A stretch of 64,000 nt of DNA from positions 27,218,001 through 27,282,000 of the forward strand of contig JBANAY010000003.1 in the NCBI GenBank assembly GCA_037952775.1. The letters run 5' to 3'. Origin of the DNA: Clonostachys chloroleuca (Eukaryota > Ascomycota > Sordariomycetes > Hypocreales > Bionectriaceae). Shown here one piece after another: positions 11,651 to 22,464 of the stretch. Positions within the stretch are counted from its first letter, which is position 1, and the number at the start of each line of letters is the position of its first letter. Under the pieces are notes generated by a model, which saw only the letters and a program-made list of their open reading frames with translations, had not been told where the DNA came from and searched no databases. The translations under genes were made by a program, and so were the position numbers.

Positions 11651-12506
11651 GTGTGTACAATCACGCTCATGAGTGCTTCTGCTATAAGAAAATCCATGCC
11701 GAAGAAACAACGCCCTCTACCAATTCCAAAAGAATTGCCGCCCTGTGATGGCCCTAAACTCAATTTGTTTGAGCACCATGAATGCGAAATTGAATGGATC
11801 GAGAGGATTGGGTGGGAGGAAGGCATGGGGCCACCGAACGAGGGATATGTCTTCCGTGTAAAGATCAACAAAGTCGAATACGCGCTGAAAGTGGTTAGTT
11901 GTTATAGAAAAGATTCATACTCTGATCAATTGCATTTAGCTGATCATCATACCTTCACAGTTCAAGTTCCATAACCCCATCGGGACCAAGTGGTCATAGG
12001 GAATGCGGATTGGATATGATGTGCCACTACAAACCGTTGCGTACTACAAGGACCCGTTTTACAACGAATGCCGAGCGTATGGCCGAATTCGCGAGCCACT
12101 GAAGGGGAAGAGAAAGCTGTCTGATGTGGCCGTTCCTTGCCATGGCTTCCTTTTTCTCAGTGACCGAGACCAACAATATCTCGACGACAATGGGTATGAA
12201 CTATGGTCAAGTATTAGCGACCCCTCTTACCAAGAGAAACTTATTGAAGGGTTCAGATACCGAGCGATCGTAAAAGATCTTGCATCACCGGAACTTGGAG
12301 TCACAGGGGATAATCTGGGGAAAGTTCTTAAGCGCATTGTTGCAATGAACCAGCACAAGATTGTCAACTGTGATATTCGACTGGACAACTTCAGAGACGG
12401 AAAGATCGTTGACTTTGGCAATTCTTTCACCTCACCTCACATAATCATGGATTCATTGAGGGCTGCGGATATCGACTTTCAGGGCTTGGGATCGTATGAT
12501 GTTTGA
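11651..12506 (+). pseudogene. FTA2-like (kinetochore Sim4 complex subunit domain) kinase-fold protein, probably damaged
   Basis: Exon 1 (11651-11893, alternative starts 11669 and 11696) encodes the family's opening block: FEHHECEIEWIERIGW, then a VFRVKINKVEYALKV strand. After a gttagt donor, the natural acceptor (cacag, ending 11960) restores FKFHNP in frame but meets a TAG at 11997-11999. The same frame then continues to 12506 as AYYKDPFYNECRAYGRI, VNCDIRLDNF and IVDFGN, which resemble the catalytic and DFG loops of protein kinases. The TAG also ends in AG (tcatag). Using it as the splice acceptor (intron 11894-11999) would remove the stop and keep frame, at the cost of about 12 conserved residues. 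So the gene is either a pseudogene or survives by altered splicing. FTA2-like proteins are expanded in some fungi, and most copies have no proven kinetochore role. Confidence 0.7.
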
Positions 12507-13831
12507 CCAAATGGTGATTGATAAGCAGATACCAAACCCGAAAAGAGTTCTGGCCCTTCATCCCATGGATCTCCGCCCAAGATTCCTTGGTGGTAAGCCA
12601 GTCAAATACTGAACTAGGAGCCACTGGCTGCTGAATATATTCATCGGATCAGATTCACGTCGCAACTGTCAAAAAATGACGTCCGCCTGAAAATCCGTGC
12701 CCAGGAATATAAATTCTTACACTTCAGTTATTTTTCAACGAATGCTCATTTGAATTTGAATTATAGACACTTTCATCAAATATAAACTTGGATCATAAGT
12801 CAAAAATTCTTGTGTAAAAGGCTATAGATGATCATTTATTTCGAGACTTCTCACTCGTACACCTATGGTCGTATCAAAGAGTGCGTCTGTCTCCATCTGA
12901 ATAGCATCAATAAAAGGCTTATGGAAGATCTACGCTTGCTCCTAATAAGACCCCCTCTCTACCAAACAGGTTTGCTGAGGCCACTTACAATACGCTTGAG
13001 TCTTCATTTCACGTTAAATACAAAGAGAGGAAATCAGTCCCTCAGTATTTAACAGGCCGAGGACACGACACTTATATTCAGTAATGACAATATCAATAAA
13101 GTCCAGTATTATTGAGCCGTGACCGTTGGCGTCGAGGTATTCACTACGCGGCCATCTGGGCATAATCTTTTTAACTTTCTCCTTGTGATTAAGATTTATA
13201 CCATAAGAAGCAGATAGGCATGTTAGATTCGTAGCAACCGCTTGCTGACTGGGCTAGACTCCTAACAGTACTGCAGACAGCAGAAAAAGCTAACAGGGTT
13301 TTGCGGCTGACAGTATGTTTACATTAAAATAACTGTCAAGTCATTGAGAACCTGTTTGGCTACATAACAGACTATTAAATAGTATAATAATATTAGGTTG
13401 ATCCAAACACTATCCCCAGTACTGCCTATAAACCTGGCGTGCGCGGGATAGTACATACATGTAGACATCTGTCTGCCTTCTTAGCTAAGGTATGTCTAAG
13501 GGAAAACACAATAACGGCCATGAAATTATGATAATCTATACTGAAACCTTCTAATAAAGTTCATCTATTTTAGTAGTGACAAAAAGTCAAATATTGTTGA
13601 GTGAGTTATACGACGATGATACTCTACCTACCCACTTGCTAACTTTCTGTATTAAAAGCAGTGTTTCCTCATGGCACACAGCCAAAGCATCCTCATCTCA
13701 CACCGCTAAGAGAAGGCCTTTCTGCCCTACTTCTTTCTCTAATATCCAATATTTAAGAGCCACCGAGGCACATTATCGAGGTATACCACTTTTCTATCTT
13801 GAAAGGACACCTCCTTGATAAATCCACCATA
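12507..13831. other. AT-rich gene-poor DNA
   Basis: No gene recognised. Around 13350-13412 two short inverted copies of a TGTTTGG core flank an AT-only centre, weakly like a very short foldback element. Confidence 0.4.
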
Positions 13832-14409
13832 ATGACTCTCCCGATCGTCCACATCAACGGCTTTCCTGGTATAGGCAAGCTCACCATCGCCCACAAACTT
13901 GTCACCCTGCTTGAGCCATTCAAGGGCAAACCCGTCCACAACCATCTGCGGATTGACCCGGCTGGCTCTATTCTACCGCTCTCTAGCGCTGACTATCAAC
14001 CGCTGAGGTGCGCAATCCGGGCCGCCGTCTTTGACGCCCTGGCGGTGTCCCGTGACACCTTCGACTCCGTCCTCGTCCTCACCGATTTCCAGTCCGACGA
14101 GATTGGCAACGCCGTTATGGGCGAGTACCGCGCCATGGCGGCACGCCGTGGCTGCACCTTCGTCTCTATCACTTTCACATGTTGCAAGGAGGAGAATCTG
14201 CGCCCCTAGTCTCTTCGGAGCGGTCTGTTCACGGCAAGCTGACCGATTCGGAGCCGGTGGCGCGCCTCCGTAATAATGCTGTAACGCACCAGTCGCCAGG
14301 TGACCCCTTCCAGTTGGAGCTTGACCTCACGGAGCTGGATGCCGATGCCGCGGCGCGAATGGTACACCAACATACTCTAGAGGTCTGCGTCGAGTTGGGC
14401 ACGGAGTGA
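13832..14409 (+). pseudogene. P-loop nucleoside kinase/ATPase-like gene with a frameshift
   Basis: The start at 13832 gives MTLPIVHINGFPGIGKLTIAHKL, with a Walker A-like loop (G-x-P-G-x-G-K-L-T) at residues 9-17. A small AAA/kinase-like fold follows (VLVLTDFQSDEIGNAV, FVSITFTCCKEENLR). The frame ends at a TAG at 14207-14209. In the neighbouring frame the expected continuation runs on (LVSSERSVHGKLTDS to 14409). Loss of a single base near 14203-14206 explains both: the expected local protein is NLRRLVSSERS. The family is common and poorly characterised in fungi, comprising small cytosolic P-loop proteins. A base-calling error cannot be excluded. Confidence 0.65.
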
Positions 14410-14991
14410 CACTAGCTACCAACGCGCGTTGGGGGGGGGGTTGTGGAGGATAGGCTGGGTACACTGTTTATATCAATCTAACATTGTTACGGTAATTCAA
14501 CAATGTTAGATGGCTAGATGATCTGTGACCAACCTGTCGCCGTTGAGCAGCTTGGAATGACCGCATTGGCTTCATCTACTAGCTACAGTGCCTAGGGTAG
14601 GTTACGGAGTTGCTACTACTCGTCCTGCTGCTAAAAGGTCTGGCTTACCGGCTTGCAGCCATATCATTGATCGCATTCATCATCGTCACGGCATATAGGA
14701 TCTGTCTTACCTGCCCGAGGTAGCCCACAGCTGCAGCTGTTGATTGCATCCATGACGGCTGGGGTGGATAGGATCTGACTTACCTACCTACTCAAGCATG
14801 ACAGCTAAATCATCTGGATGGCTGTTGTGAGCCCTCCGACAGGCTTAACAAGCGACCCGGAATGTCTCAAGTATTTACCATTAATAGTGAAAGTTTCAGT
14901 CATAGTATTAGCGCTTAATAGACTATCCCTAGGATTATCCACAAACCCCTTGCTACGGCGAATAATACATGTAATGTGCCTTTTCCCGTCA
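14410..14991. other. Intergenic with a G-run and a hairpin
   Basis: Contains a run of nine to ten G at about 14430, the inverted repeat annotated separately, and no recognisable gene. Confidence 0.5.
14476..14511. repeat. Perfect inverted repeat, 13-bp arms
   Basis: Arms at 14476-14488 (ATCTAACATTGTT) and 14499-14511 are exact reverse complements separated by 10 bases. It lies 66 bp after the P-loop pseudogene. It could be a transcript-end hairpin or the footprint of a small foldback element; neither is shown. Confidence 0.75.
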
Positions 14992-17940
14992 TTAATTAGA
15001 CGATAGATGCGAGACATGTGCAAAGCTGACAGAGTGTCCCTCGTCGTCGGAACCGTGCTTAGCATGAGCCGTGCTTGTAAGTGTATTAATCAACTTGATC
15101 TGATCGTTGATCTTCATCCCTGAGCTCGTAGGCAAGCTGAGAACCTCGCGAACCACTTTTTCGGCAACAGGGCAGGCATTTCCCACTACAGGAAACTTGG
15201 CGTAGGGAGCCATTGTATGTATTAACCTGGGATAGTATACCATGGTCGGAAATCCTTGTTGTTTCAGGGCATCTCGAACGGCCTCTCGTCTTGAAAAGTT
15301 TTCATCCATCTCATGCCCCTTTGATGGTTCCTTAGAGCATACGCGAATAGTATATGAAGCCCACGCGGAAGTGAATCCTGCTCTAGTTGTAGGTGGAATA
15401 ATAGGGGCCAAGTTGCCTAGCAACGTCTGGCTCTTGTTGAGCAGTTGGGTGTATTGTGCCGCTATCTCTCGTCTTTTCAAAAGATCTGATTTAAATGCTT
15501 CCAGCTTCACCAGGAGGACTGCTGCCTGCAGAGTATCAAGCCGGCTATTCAGGCCAATCCGAAGACTGTCGAATTTATCATCCTCAGATCGCCCGTGCCT
15601 GGATAACGAACGTACTGTCTTTGCTATATGAACATCTTGGGTAAAGATAGCACCTCCATCGCCGAGGCACCCCAACGGTTTGGAGGGAAAGAAGCTGGTA
15701 GTTGTAATCGTGGCCATAGTTCCGACCCTATCTCCTCGCGGTGAGGTGGCACCGAAGCTTTGTGCGGCATCCGCAAGTAGCCAAAGGCCATGCGATGAGG
15801 CTGCGGCATGAAGTGCGTCATAGTTTGCTGGGTGACCAAAGATATCGACAGCAATGATCCCGACGGGGCGGTATCCAGAAGAACGTGCCAGCTTCACACC
15901 CTGGGCGATGAGGTTGGGATCGATAGTAAACGTTTCAGGCTCGATATCAAGAAAGATGGGCGTCGCTCCAAGAAGAACGACAGGCTCAACCGAAGCTACA
16001 AAAGTAAAAGTAGGGACGAGAACAGCATCCCCAACCTGAATATTAAGAGCCATTAGAGACAGGGTGATGGCATCTGTGCCACTAGCGCACGTTACAACAT
16101 GTGATGCCTTGGAAAACTTGGCCAACTTCATTTCCAGTTCATCAACTTCTGCCCCCCCAATGAAGGTACCCCGATCCAAAACTCTGCCTATTCGCTGATT
16201 CAAAGCTTTTCGAATGGTAGAAACTTGAGAGCGGATATCCACGAAAGGCAAATTTTCACTAGTGGTCGTGCCCAACGTGTTGCTGACCATCTGGCCTTCT
16301 TCGGAGGCTAAGGTCAACTGACAGGCTTCATGTGGCCTTTTCAGCTCGAAGTATTTCTCGCCTGTTCTTCTGCAAATCAGGTCTGGACCCAGACGCTCGC
16401 CGGCTCGGCTAACCCATCCAATCTGGGTCGCAGGATTTCCCACAACGAGTGCATGAGGCGGAACAGACTTGGTGATGACAGCCCCAGCACCAACCATACA
16501 ATATTCGCCGAGCTCAACTCCACATATCACAGTCGAGTTCGCCCCGATAGTTGCCCCTCGTCTTACTTTGGTGTCTAGGAACTCATTCTTGCGTTCGACT
16601 TCGGCACGCGGCGTCAGCACGTTTGTGAACACGCACGATGGTCCACAGAACACACCATCTTCAAGTAACACGCCGCTGTAGATGCTGACATTATTCTGGA
16701 TCTTGCAGCGGTTACCGATCACCGCGCCCCGGCCTACCATGACATTCTGGCCGATGATGCAATCCCGGCCAATACGGGCACCGTCCAAGATATGGCTGAA
16801 GTGCCAGATCTGAGTGCCCTCTCCCACTGTGCCGTCAGCCTCAACCACTGCCGTCTCATGAATTTTAGACGAAGTGAGAGTCTTCATTTTCAATTTCGTG
16901 ACGGGCAGAGCCCCTTCAATCTTTTTCAGTCCCGGAGGTGAATGCTTTGAGCATTGATGGCTGAAAAGACCATTGCCATCCATTGCTGTCTCAACAGTTG
17001 CTAGAACATGAAGCACGGAGAGCCCTTCAAATATGTTGGCGACAGGCTGCCTGTTTCCCCGAATGCATGAGAGAAACTCTTGGCACTGCGCAGCCAAAGG
17101 CTGGGCAGCTACAAGGGGCACTGCTTGTCCTTCCCCTTTCACGGCCTCCGGAAGGCCATTTGGCCAAGCAATTTTGTGTCGAAACAACACCAGTTTAGAT
17201 CCCCATGGCTGCATATCATCGAAGACAGCCATTCCGTGATCCCCAACTACCACTAGCTTTCGCTCTTTAAAGGGGTAAGCCCAGGACACGGAGAATTGTG
17301 CATGCGCTCCACTAGCAAACCGAAGATGAGCTGTGACACTATCCACGATGCCTGGAGTCAAGTAGCCGACACTTTCTGCTGTAACGGTCTCGGGGCTTTC
17401 ACCCCCAAGAAGCGCCAGAATCATGGAGACATCATGTGGTGCGAGGCTCCAGAGCGCGTTTTCAACATGCCGGATCCGACCGAATGCGAGACGAGTGCTA
17501 TAGATGTGGCGGATTTTGCCAAGTTGACCATCCGAGACAAGAGATCTGAGCTTTATAAAAGCTGGATGGCAGTGAAACAAATGACCAACCATGACAATCT
17601 TGTTTGTAGTTGCTGCGGCGCGCATGAGGCGTTGCCCATCGCTTACAGCCAAGGCCATTGGCTTCTCAACCAAAACGTGCTTCTTAGCAAGAATTGCCTG
17701 AGCTGCCAGGTTAACATGGGACGCTGCCGGGGTAGCTATAGCAACTGCATTTATGGTGGAATCCTTGAGTACGAAGTCCCATTGCATTGCCGGTACTCCG
17801 TATGTCTGGCCTTGCTTCTCGGCTCGCGCGGGTATTTCATCCACAACTCCCACCAGACATCCAAGTTCTGCAAACTCTTTGGTCAATCTGGCTCCCCATT
17901 CACCGCAGCCGATTACAACAACCTTTATAGTTGAATTCAT
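14992..17940 (-). CDS. Trifunctional fusion: Gfo/Idh/MocA dehydrogenase + WbpD-like acetyltransferase + DegT/WbpE-like aminotransferase
   Basis: One intronless frame of 982 residues. Residues 1-325: NAD(P)-dependent oxidoreductase of the Gfo/Idh/MocA family, with Rossmann loop VIGCGEWG (9-16), EKP motif (92-94) and the catalytic-region His169 in LAPHD. Residues 360-530: left-handed beta-helix acyltransferase, with IWHFSHI, repeated hexapeptides, GPSCVFTN and [11 protein letters not shown], matching bacterial WbpD. Residues 565-957: fold-type I PLP aminotransferase, with [17 protein letters not shown] and [15 protein letters not shown], where Lys754 is the Schiff-base lysine, matching WbpE. 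In bacteria WbpB, WbpE and WbpD oxidise, transaminate and N-acetylate C3 of UDP-N-acetylglucosaminuronate to give UDP-2,3-diacetamido-2,3-dideoxyglucuronate. The domain order B-D-E follows the bacterial gene order as I know it. All key residues I could check are present, so an active cytosolic enzyme is likely. Bacterial origin by transfer is inferred. No UDP-GlcNAc dehydrogenase (WbpA) or epimerase lies in the window. Confidence 0.92.
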   Translation of the reverse strand: MNSTIKVVVIGCGEWGARLTKEFAELGCLVGVVDEIPARAEKQGQTYGVPAMQWDFVLKDSTINAVAIATPAASHVNLAAQAILAKKHVLVEKPMALAVSDGQRLMRAAATTNKIVMVGHLFHCHPAFIKLRSLVSDGQLGKIRHIYSTRLAFGRIRHVENALWSLAPHDVSMILALLGGESPETVTAESVGYLTPGIVDSVTAHLRFASGAHAQFSVSWAYPFKERKLVVVGDHGMAVFDDMQPWGSKLVLFRHKIAWPNGLPEAVKGEGQAVPLVAAQPLAAQCQEFLSCIRGNRQPVANIFEGLSVLHVLATVETAMDGNGLFSHQCSKHSPPGLKKIEGALPVTKLKMKTLTSSKIHETAVVEADGTVGEGTQIWHFSHILDGARIGRDCIIGQNVMVGRGAVIGNRCKIQNNVSIYSGVLLEDGVFCGPSCVFTNVLTPRAEVERKNEFLDTKVRRGATIGANSTVICGVELGEYCMVGAGAVITKSVPPHALVVGNPATQIGWVSRAGERLGPDLICRRTGEKYFELKRPHEACQLTLASEEGQMVSNTLGTTTSENLPFVDIRSQVSTIRKALNQRIGRVLDRGTFIGGAEVDELEMKLAKFSKASHVVTCASGTDAITLSLMALNIQVGDAVLVPTFTFVASVEPVVLLGATPIFLDIEPETFTIDPNLIAQGVKLARSSGYRPVGIIAVDIFGHPANYDALHAAASSHGLWLLADAAQSFGATSPRGDRVGTMATITTTSFFPSKPLGCLGDGGAIFTQDVHIAKTVRSLSRHGRSEDDKFDSLRIGLNSRLDTLQAAVLLVKLEAFKSDLLKRREIAAQYTQLLNKSQTLLGNLAPIIPPTTRAGFTSAWASYTIRVCSKEPSKGHEMDENFSRREAVRDALKQQGFPTMVYYPRLIHTMAPYAKFPVVGNACPVAEKVVREVLSLPTSSGMKINDQIKLINTLTSTAHAKHGSDDEGHSVSFAHVSHLSSN

Positions 17941-19158
17941 CTTGTAAGTTGATAAGATAAGAATGCGTTGAAAGTAAATATTTCTCAGGCTTTAGAAAAT
18001 CCCAAGTTGTGTGTAGTGAGATCAAGCCTTTGAGACAAAGACGGATTTGCCAGACAGGTATCAAGACTGTTATCGTCCATAGCAACACCTGCTAAAATCG
18101 ATTAAGGCGAGCTGACAAGACGCCTCTTATGGCCGATGAGGCTCAAAATCAGCTGTTAGCGTGTTGCATATGCATGACCATCCCATGCAACCCTTTCGAA
18201 TGGGGGGCGTGAGCGTGTCATGCGGCCATTGGCTGCCCAAATCCTACGACCTCGGGAGGTTTCTAATGAGTGTAACCTTAGCATAAGTGACGTGACCAAG
18301 CTGAACAGCTAGCAAATGGGAGTGAGGTTCCGTGAACTTTTTGATGGACCCAGCCGCTATCGCTCATGACTGCATGATAACGAAACCAGAAATCATGATG
18401 AAAATGCACATTTATCTTCTATTAGATAATAAAGAGTATAAGCAAATGAATAATTTCACCTAATACGGCGCTGCCGCTTACTCTGTGGACCTATCTCTGC
18501 AGCGAGAACCTTGAATAAATTCTGCACTTTTAGACAGTAAAAAAGTATGGAATAGCTGTTTCTGATAGCATAATATAAATGTTCTAGGAAAGGTTGAGAA
18601 TAAAGAGCGAGGACAATATTAGAAGAAAACACCCTAGAGATTTTTGCCCTTCAGAGTTTTATCCAGAACTTTTATAGGACAGTATGAGCTCCGAGAAGTG
18701 ATCATTATCTGATATGTTGTCATCGAATCAAAATTCAGCGGGTTTAATAACTACAGCATGTGGACCATATCTCCCTGCTAAGCTCCAGCAAGGAAGCCAT
18801 CCTGAGTGCTTTTTTCTTATCCTCAAGGCGTTTGAGCAAGCCGTAAGGATTTTATTTCAACTCAAGATACCTCGCCTGATGTTCATCTACAAAGAATAGG
18901 ATCATCTTTCACGTGTGGGTAACATGATAGTCTATCGCTTAATAAGTTTTCTGGATGGAGTTCAGTTTAAGAATGACATTGAATCTATTTGCACAGCTCA
19001 CAATCCCAAAAGTTGAGTGGTACAGACCTTCATTGGGCCCTAGAGTTCCTTCAAATCTTCCGCATCTTTCACCAGATCCGCTGATAGCCCACATTGAATT
19101 ACATGTACATTTTCACAAGCGACCAGAAACATATACTTGTTCCGGTAGAGGCTTCGCT
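17941..19158. other. Intergenic, promoter side of the fusion gene
   Basis: AT-rich, especially 18400-18720. No gene or recognised repeat. It must hold the promoter of the fusion gene, which is transcribed leftward. Confidence 0.5.
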
Positions 19159-20614
19159 TTAAACGTCGTTTTTCTTTCGACGCAGGACTTCGGAAGCTTG
19201 TCCGGCCATCTTCTTCACGAGTTCTGCAATCTTTCTGAAAGACGGATCGTCTGCCCCGGGAAATCGTATCAAATTGCCGTGTTTAACGTCAAGAGCGAGT
19301 TTCTCGTGCCCAGGAAGGGTGGCCGATTGGCAGTTTACGACCTTGAATGTGTTAACACACCTCAAGTCTTTCTTCAGGGAATGGCTGATCATGAACATAC
19401 CATCATAGACAAATCACTTTCCATCGTATCTTGTAGCTCCATCCACAGCTTATCAAGAACCCTATCATTTTGGCCAAATCTCCAGCCTCTCCTTTCGCGC
19501 ATTTTTCTCTGAAGATTCTTTCTGACTTTGCCCATTGATGTACTGTAGTCCGCGTCTCTTGTTTCGTAGACGCAACACACAGGGAAGTCGAACTCGGGTC
19601 TTGAACTCAATTGCCTAAAGTCTTGTACTATCTCCTCCAATTCGCTGCTGTCACTTTTTAGAAGGCTTACGAGGTATTGAGAAGTGTCCTTCCCGAGATG
19701 TTCTCCGATACGCATCCGCAAGTTGCATGTTTCGTACAGTATAGAGTGACTGCCCGAAAATGGGGTGCCCATGAAAATAGTACCTGCTGTTTGCAGCGGA
19801 ATTAGAGAGTATGGGGACTGATGGTCTTCGGTCATGGCCTGAGAGAACGCCTGTATATTATTAGTTGATAGTGCGTATGAATGTCGGTGAACCAATAATA
19901 CTTTAAGCAATAGCAGCCCTCCAAAGCAAGCAGCAATAAAGATAATAGGCCGAGTTTCACCGTCCTATTAACAATCAGCTTCAACATAACAAGACTCTGA
20001 CAGGGTCGAGACAATACTGGGCCAGTTGAATCGGGTGCGGCCCTCAATTTATATAGTTGTCTTAGCAACTCATCGGCATGCTCTGCCATATTCTTCATGG
20101 CCGCATTCTGATCAAACCCAGAGTTCCACTCGTAAGTGAATATCCTTGAGTTCGGAATCACAGCCGGCAGCATTTCCGGGTCTTGGAGCCAATGTGCTCC
20201 TCTAGGCTCTGCCTCGCTAGATGGCTTCCAAATGTAAGAAGCATGTGTTGTCCCAAGGCCGTGAATGGCAATAATGCTGTGTCTATATCAGTCCCTCAAT
20301 CCGAATCCAGAAACAGAGTGCTGTTCGACCTACTCTACGATAGCTTTGCATCCATGCGGGAACTGGGAGGTTGTGTCCCGGGTAAAGCGGAAGGTTTGGG
20401 ACTTCTCAGGCACGGGGTATAGTTGAACTAATTCGGCCTGGCCTCCTTGTTTGGCGTACCAACACTCGGGCCCTTGGGGAATCTCATATGGTTGGGCATC
20501 ATAACGCTCCACTATGGGAGCCCCTTTGCTGTCCATGGCGGTGACTGTCATAGAAGGCCGGAGAACGTAGGCATTAGTGGGCGGTGCTAGTTCGAAAACG
20601 ATATTCCACCACAA
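19159..20614 (-). CDS. SERAC1-like alpha/beta hydrolase with Cys at the nucleophile position
   Basis: Exons (minus): 20614-20334, 20276-20018, 19964-19902, 19850-19401, 19341-19159. All phases agree and give 411 residues. Splicing assembles the family's landmarks: DIIAIHGLGT (oxyanion strand), a WLQD..LP..IPNSRIFTYEW segment, RPIIFIAACFGGLLLLK, AGTIFMGTPFSGS and C-terminal SATLPGHEKLALDVKHGNLIRF. SERAC1/DUF676-type proteins normally read GHSLGG and GTPH.GS. Here the elbow is AACFGG (Cys193 in place of Ser) and GTPH is GTPF, so ordinary serine-esterase chemistry is doubtful. In fungi this domain also occurs as the N-terminal part of NLR-like STAND proteins; here it stands alone. The start Met is the least certain part. 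Five small introns of 51-59 bp with good acceptors support real expression. Confidence 0.8.
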
Positions 20615-21036
20615 TCAGGTTTATCTAGAGAAGCAGGCTGCTCGGTACGAAGTGCACAGCAAAAAGACCTTGTTTTGGAGTGGTGGCGTAATGCAATTTT
20701 TTCTTGTGTTGCTGAGGGAGAGCCAACACCGGCCTCAGCCACAACACAACGGTGTCCGACTCACCCCCTACAATCTTGACCGCCAAGTTTCAGTTGCACA
20801 TATGGGGTGATTCAACTTGATCATGTCATTGATTTCACTTTGCCTTTCTAATCTAGTCTATAAAGAATAATTATGTTTTCCATTTTCCACCTGGCTCTTG
20901 GAAGCACGAGGTGGTAATATCAATGTATCAATCCATGCCCGCCAAACGGGGTATAAGGTGTCCTCCTTGTCTAACGTATTAAACGGTACCACTCAGTAAT
21001 GACGGCGGTACCCGACTCATTGTCACTTTTGCTCTG
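20615..21036. other. Intergenic
   Basis: About 420 bp between two minus-strand genes. No coding potential recognised. Confidence 0.5.
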
Positions 21037-22164
21037 CTAAGCACTTAACACCTCATACGCAGCTCTGACGCAGCGCCTGGCTGTCTGATTTGCCATTGGC
21101 AGCGAAGTGTCCATCTTATTCATGGTGAAGGCCAGTGTAACCCGCCTGTCGCAGTCCATCACCACCAGCGAGCCACCCCATCCACCCCAGTAGCACACTC
21201 GGTTTCCCGTTGGCAGCCATTCATCGTCAGGGAGGCCACCACCCCCAGTCAGGGCGTAACCCAAGCCCCATCGTAGCGGTTTCTGCAGGACCAGATCTTC
21301 GCCGCGGGAGTGTTCCTGGAAAATCATGTCGACTGTCTCGGGGCGGAGGAACTGCGTCCCGTTGGCATCCAACCCGCCGCGAGAGATGGTAGAGAGAATG
21401 GTGGCGAGCGATCGAGCATTCGAGTATGCGGAAGCCGTCATCGGCGCATCAGCGTTACGGATAGGGTTTCTCAATGTCATTTCAGCAACTGGCCCCAGTG
21501 GGTAGCGACCAACTGGAAGCCTGGCTGGATAATCATCACACACGATTTCAGCCTTGTTGTCCCGGAACTCGCTATTGTGGAAGTAATCAACTTCCAGCGC
21601 GTCCAAAATCTGAGTCTGCACCAAGCCTGGCAGCGTCATGCCTGTCTTCCGACTAATGACCTGCCCAAGGAGATGACGCCAGGTACCTGTGTGGTAGCCC
21701 GAAGCCGTGGTGGGTGGCCAGAGAGGGGCCTGGCCAGCTAGAAGGGTGGCCATCAGATTCCCATCAGCAGCCTGCTGGGTGGTAATAGGCTGTCTGATCC
21801 CGCTCATGCCTGATGTGTGAGACATGATGTGGCGCAGCTCTATGCCCTCCTTGCCGTTGGCTGCGAACTCGGGCCAGTAGGTCGACACCCTGGCACTTGG
21901 GTCCAAGATGCCATTGTCGACAAGCTTAAGCATGGCCAGTGACGTAACCGACTTGCTGCAGGACCAGATCGGCACTGTCGTGTCCCGGTTCCACGGTCTG
22001 GTCCTTTGTCTATCCTCGTAGCCACCGTAGAGATCTACGAGCATCTCGCCGTCCACATCCAACGCGAACGATACGCCGATCTCATCACCGAAGTTGCAGG
22101 CGTCTTGGAGGATGGAGTGAATCTCGTTGAATTGAGGTGCGCAATCGCCGTGTATGTAAGCCAT
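21037..22164 (-). CDS. Class C beta-lactamase-type serine hydrolase (EstB/LovD-like)
   Basis: Intronless, 375 residues. The SxxK catalytic motif is S68-C-S-K71 in IWSCSKSVTSLAM, followed by the typical LVDNGILD and LRHIMSHTSGM segments. A Tyr-containing second motif lies near Y157 (SGYHTGTW), and a third element near the C-terminus reads YWGGWGGS. The length suits the family of esterases, transacylases (such as LovD) and D-amino-peptidase-like proteins found in fungal metabolic clusters. No signal peptide is visible, so it is probably intracellular. The gene lies between the SERAC1-like gene and an AusD-like methyltransferase, all on the minus strand, which hints at a small metabolic group. 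No core synthase (PKS, NRPS, terpene cyclase) is within the window. Confidence 0.9.
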   Translation of the reverse strand: MAYIHGDCAPQFNEIHSILQDACNFGDEIGVSFALDVDGEMLVDLYGGYEDRQRTRPWNRDTTVPIWSCSKSVTSLAMLKLVDNGILDPSARVSTYWPEFAANGKEGIELRHIMSHTSGMSGIRQPITTQQAADGNLMATLLAGQAPLWPPTTASGYHTGTWRHLLGQVISRKTGMTLPGLVQTQILDALEVDYFHNSEFRDNKAEIVCDDYPARLPVGRYPLGPVAEMTLRNPIRNADAPMTASAYSNARSLATILSTISRGGLDANGTQFLRPETVDMIFQEHSRGEDLVLQKPLRWGLGYALTGGGGLPDDEWLPTGNRVCYWGGWGGSLVVMDCDRRVTLAFTMNKMDTSLPMANQTARRCVRAAYEVLSA

Positions 22165-22464
22165 GTTGGGCTGTGTGTATGCAAGAAGTGAGCAATGTAG
22201 AGCTCCTTTCCTTCACTTGGAAGCTGACCTGGGCAAGGGCTTTTAAAATGCTTAGAAGGAGAGGGTCGAATTTTTCTATCGATCGCACAATTTCGCAAAT
22301 AGACAGCCCAAGACCAACTGTACAGGGGCGGACACATATGTGCGAATAGCTAAGCTAACCCCCTTCACGACTGCGGCCTGCGTGGAGGTGACTGACTACT
22401 TGCATTGCCCCCCCCCCACCGATTCGTAGATGAGGAAAACAGGGCTGACTACTTGAACTACGAA
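22165..22464. other. Short intergenic spacer
   Basis: Contains a C-run near 22407-22417. Nothing else recognised. Confidence 0.4.

Noticed and set aside
13350..13412. Possible tiny foldback (MITE-like) element
   Set aside because: The inverted cores are only about 7 bp and no target duplication is evident; too weak to annotate as mobile.
17296..17934. 212-codon + strand frame opposite the dehydrogenase part of the fusion gene
   Set aside because: No domain; the minus strand carries a clear Rossmann enzyme over the same bases.
14992..17940. Idea that the fusion locus is bacterial contamination
   Set aside because: The three domains are fused in one chain and lie in the same contiguous sequence as intron-bearing fungal genes on both sides. 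No bacterial gene neighbours or ribosome-binding patterns are present.
18955..19512. 185-codon + strand frame
   Set aside because: Antisense to the last exons of the SERAC1-like gene, which has consistent splice phases and family motifs.
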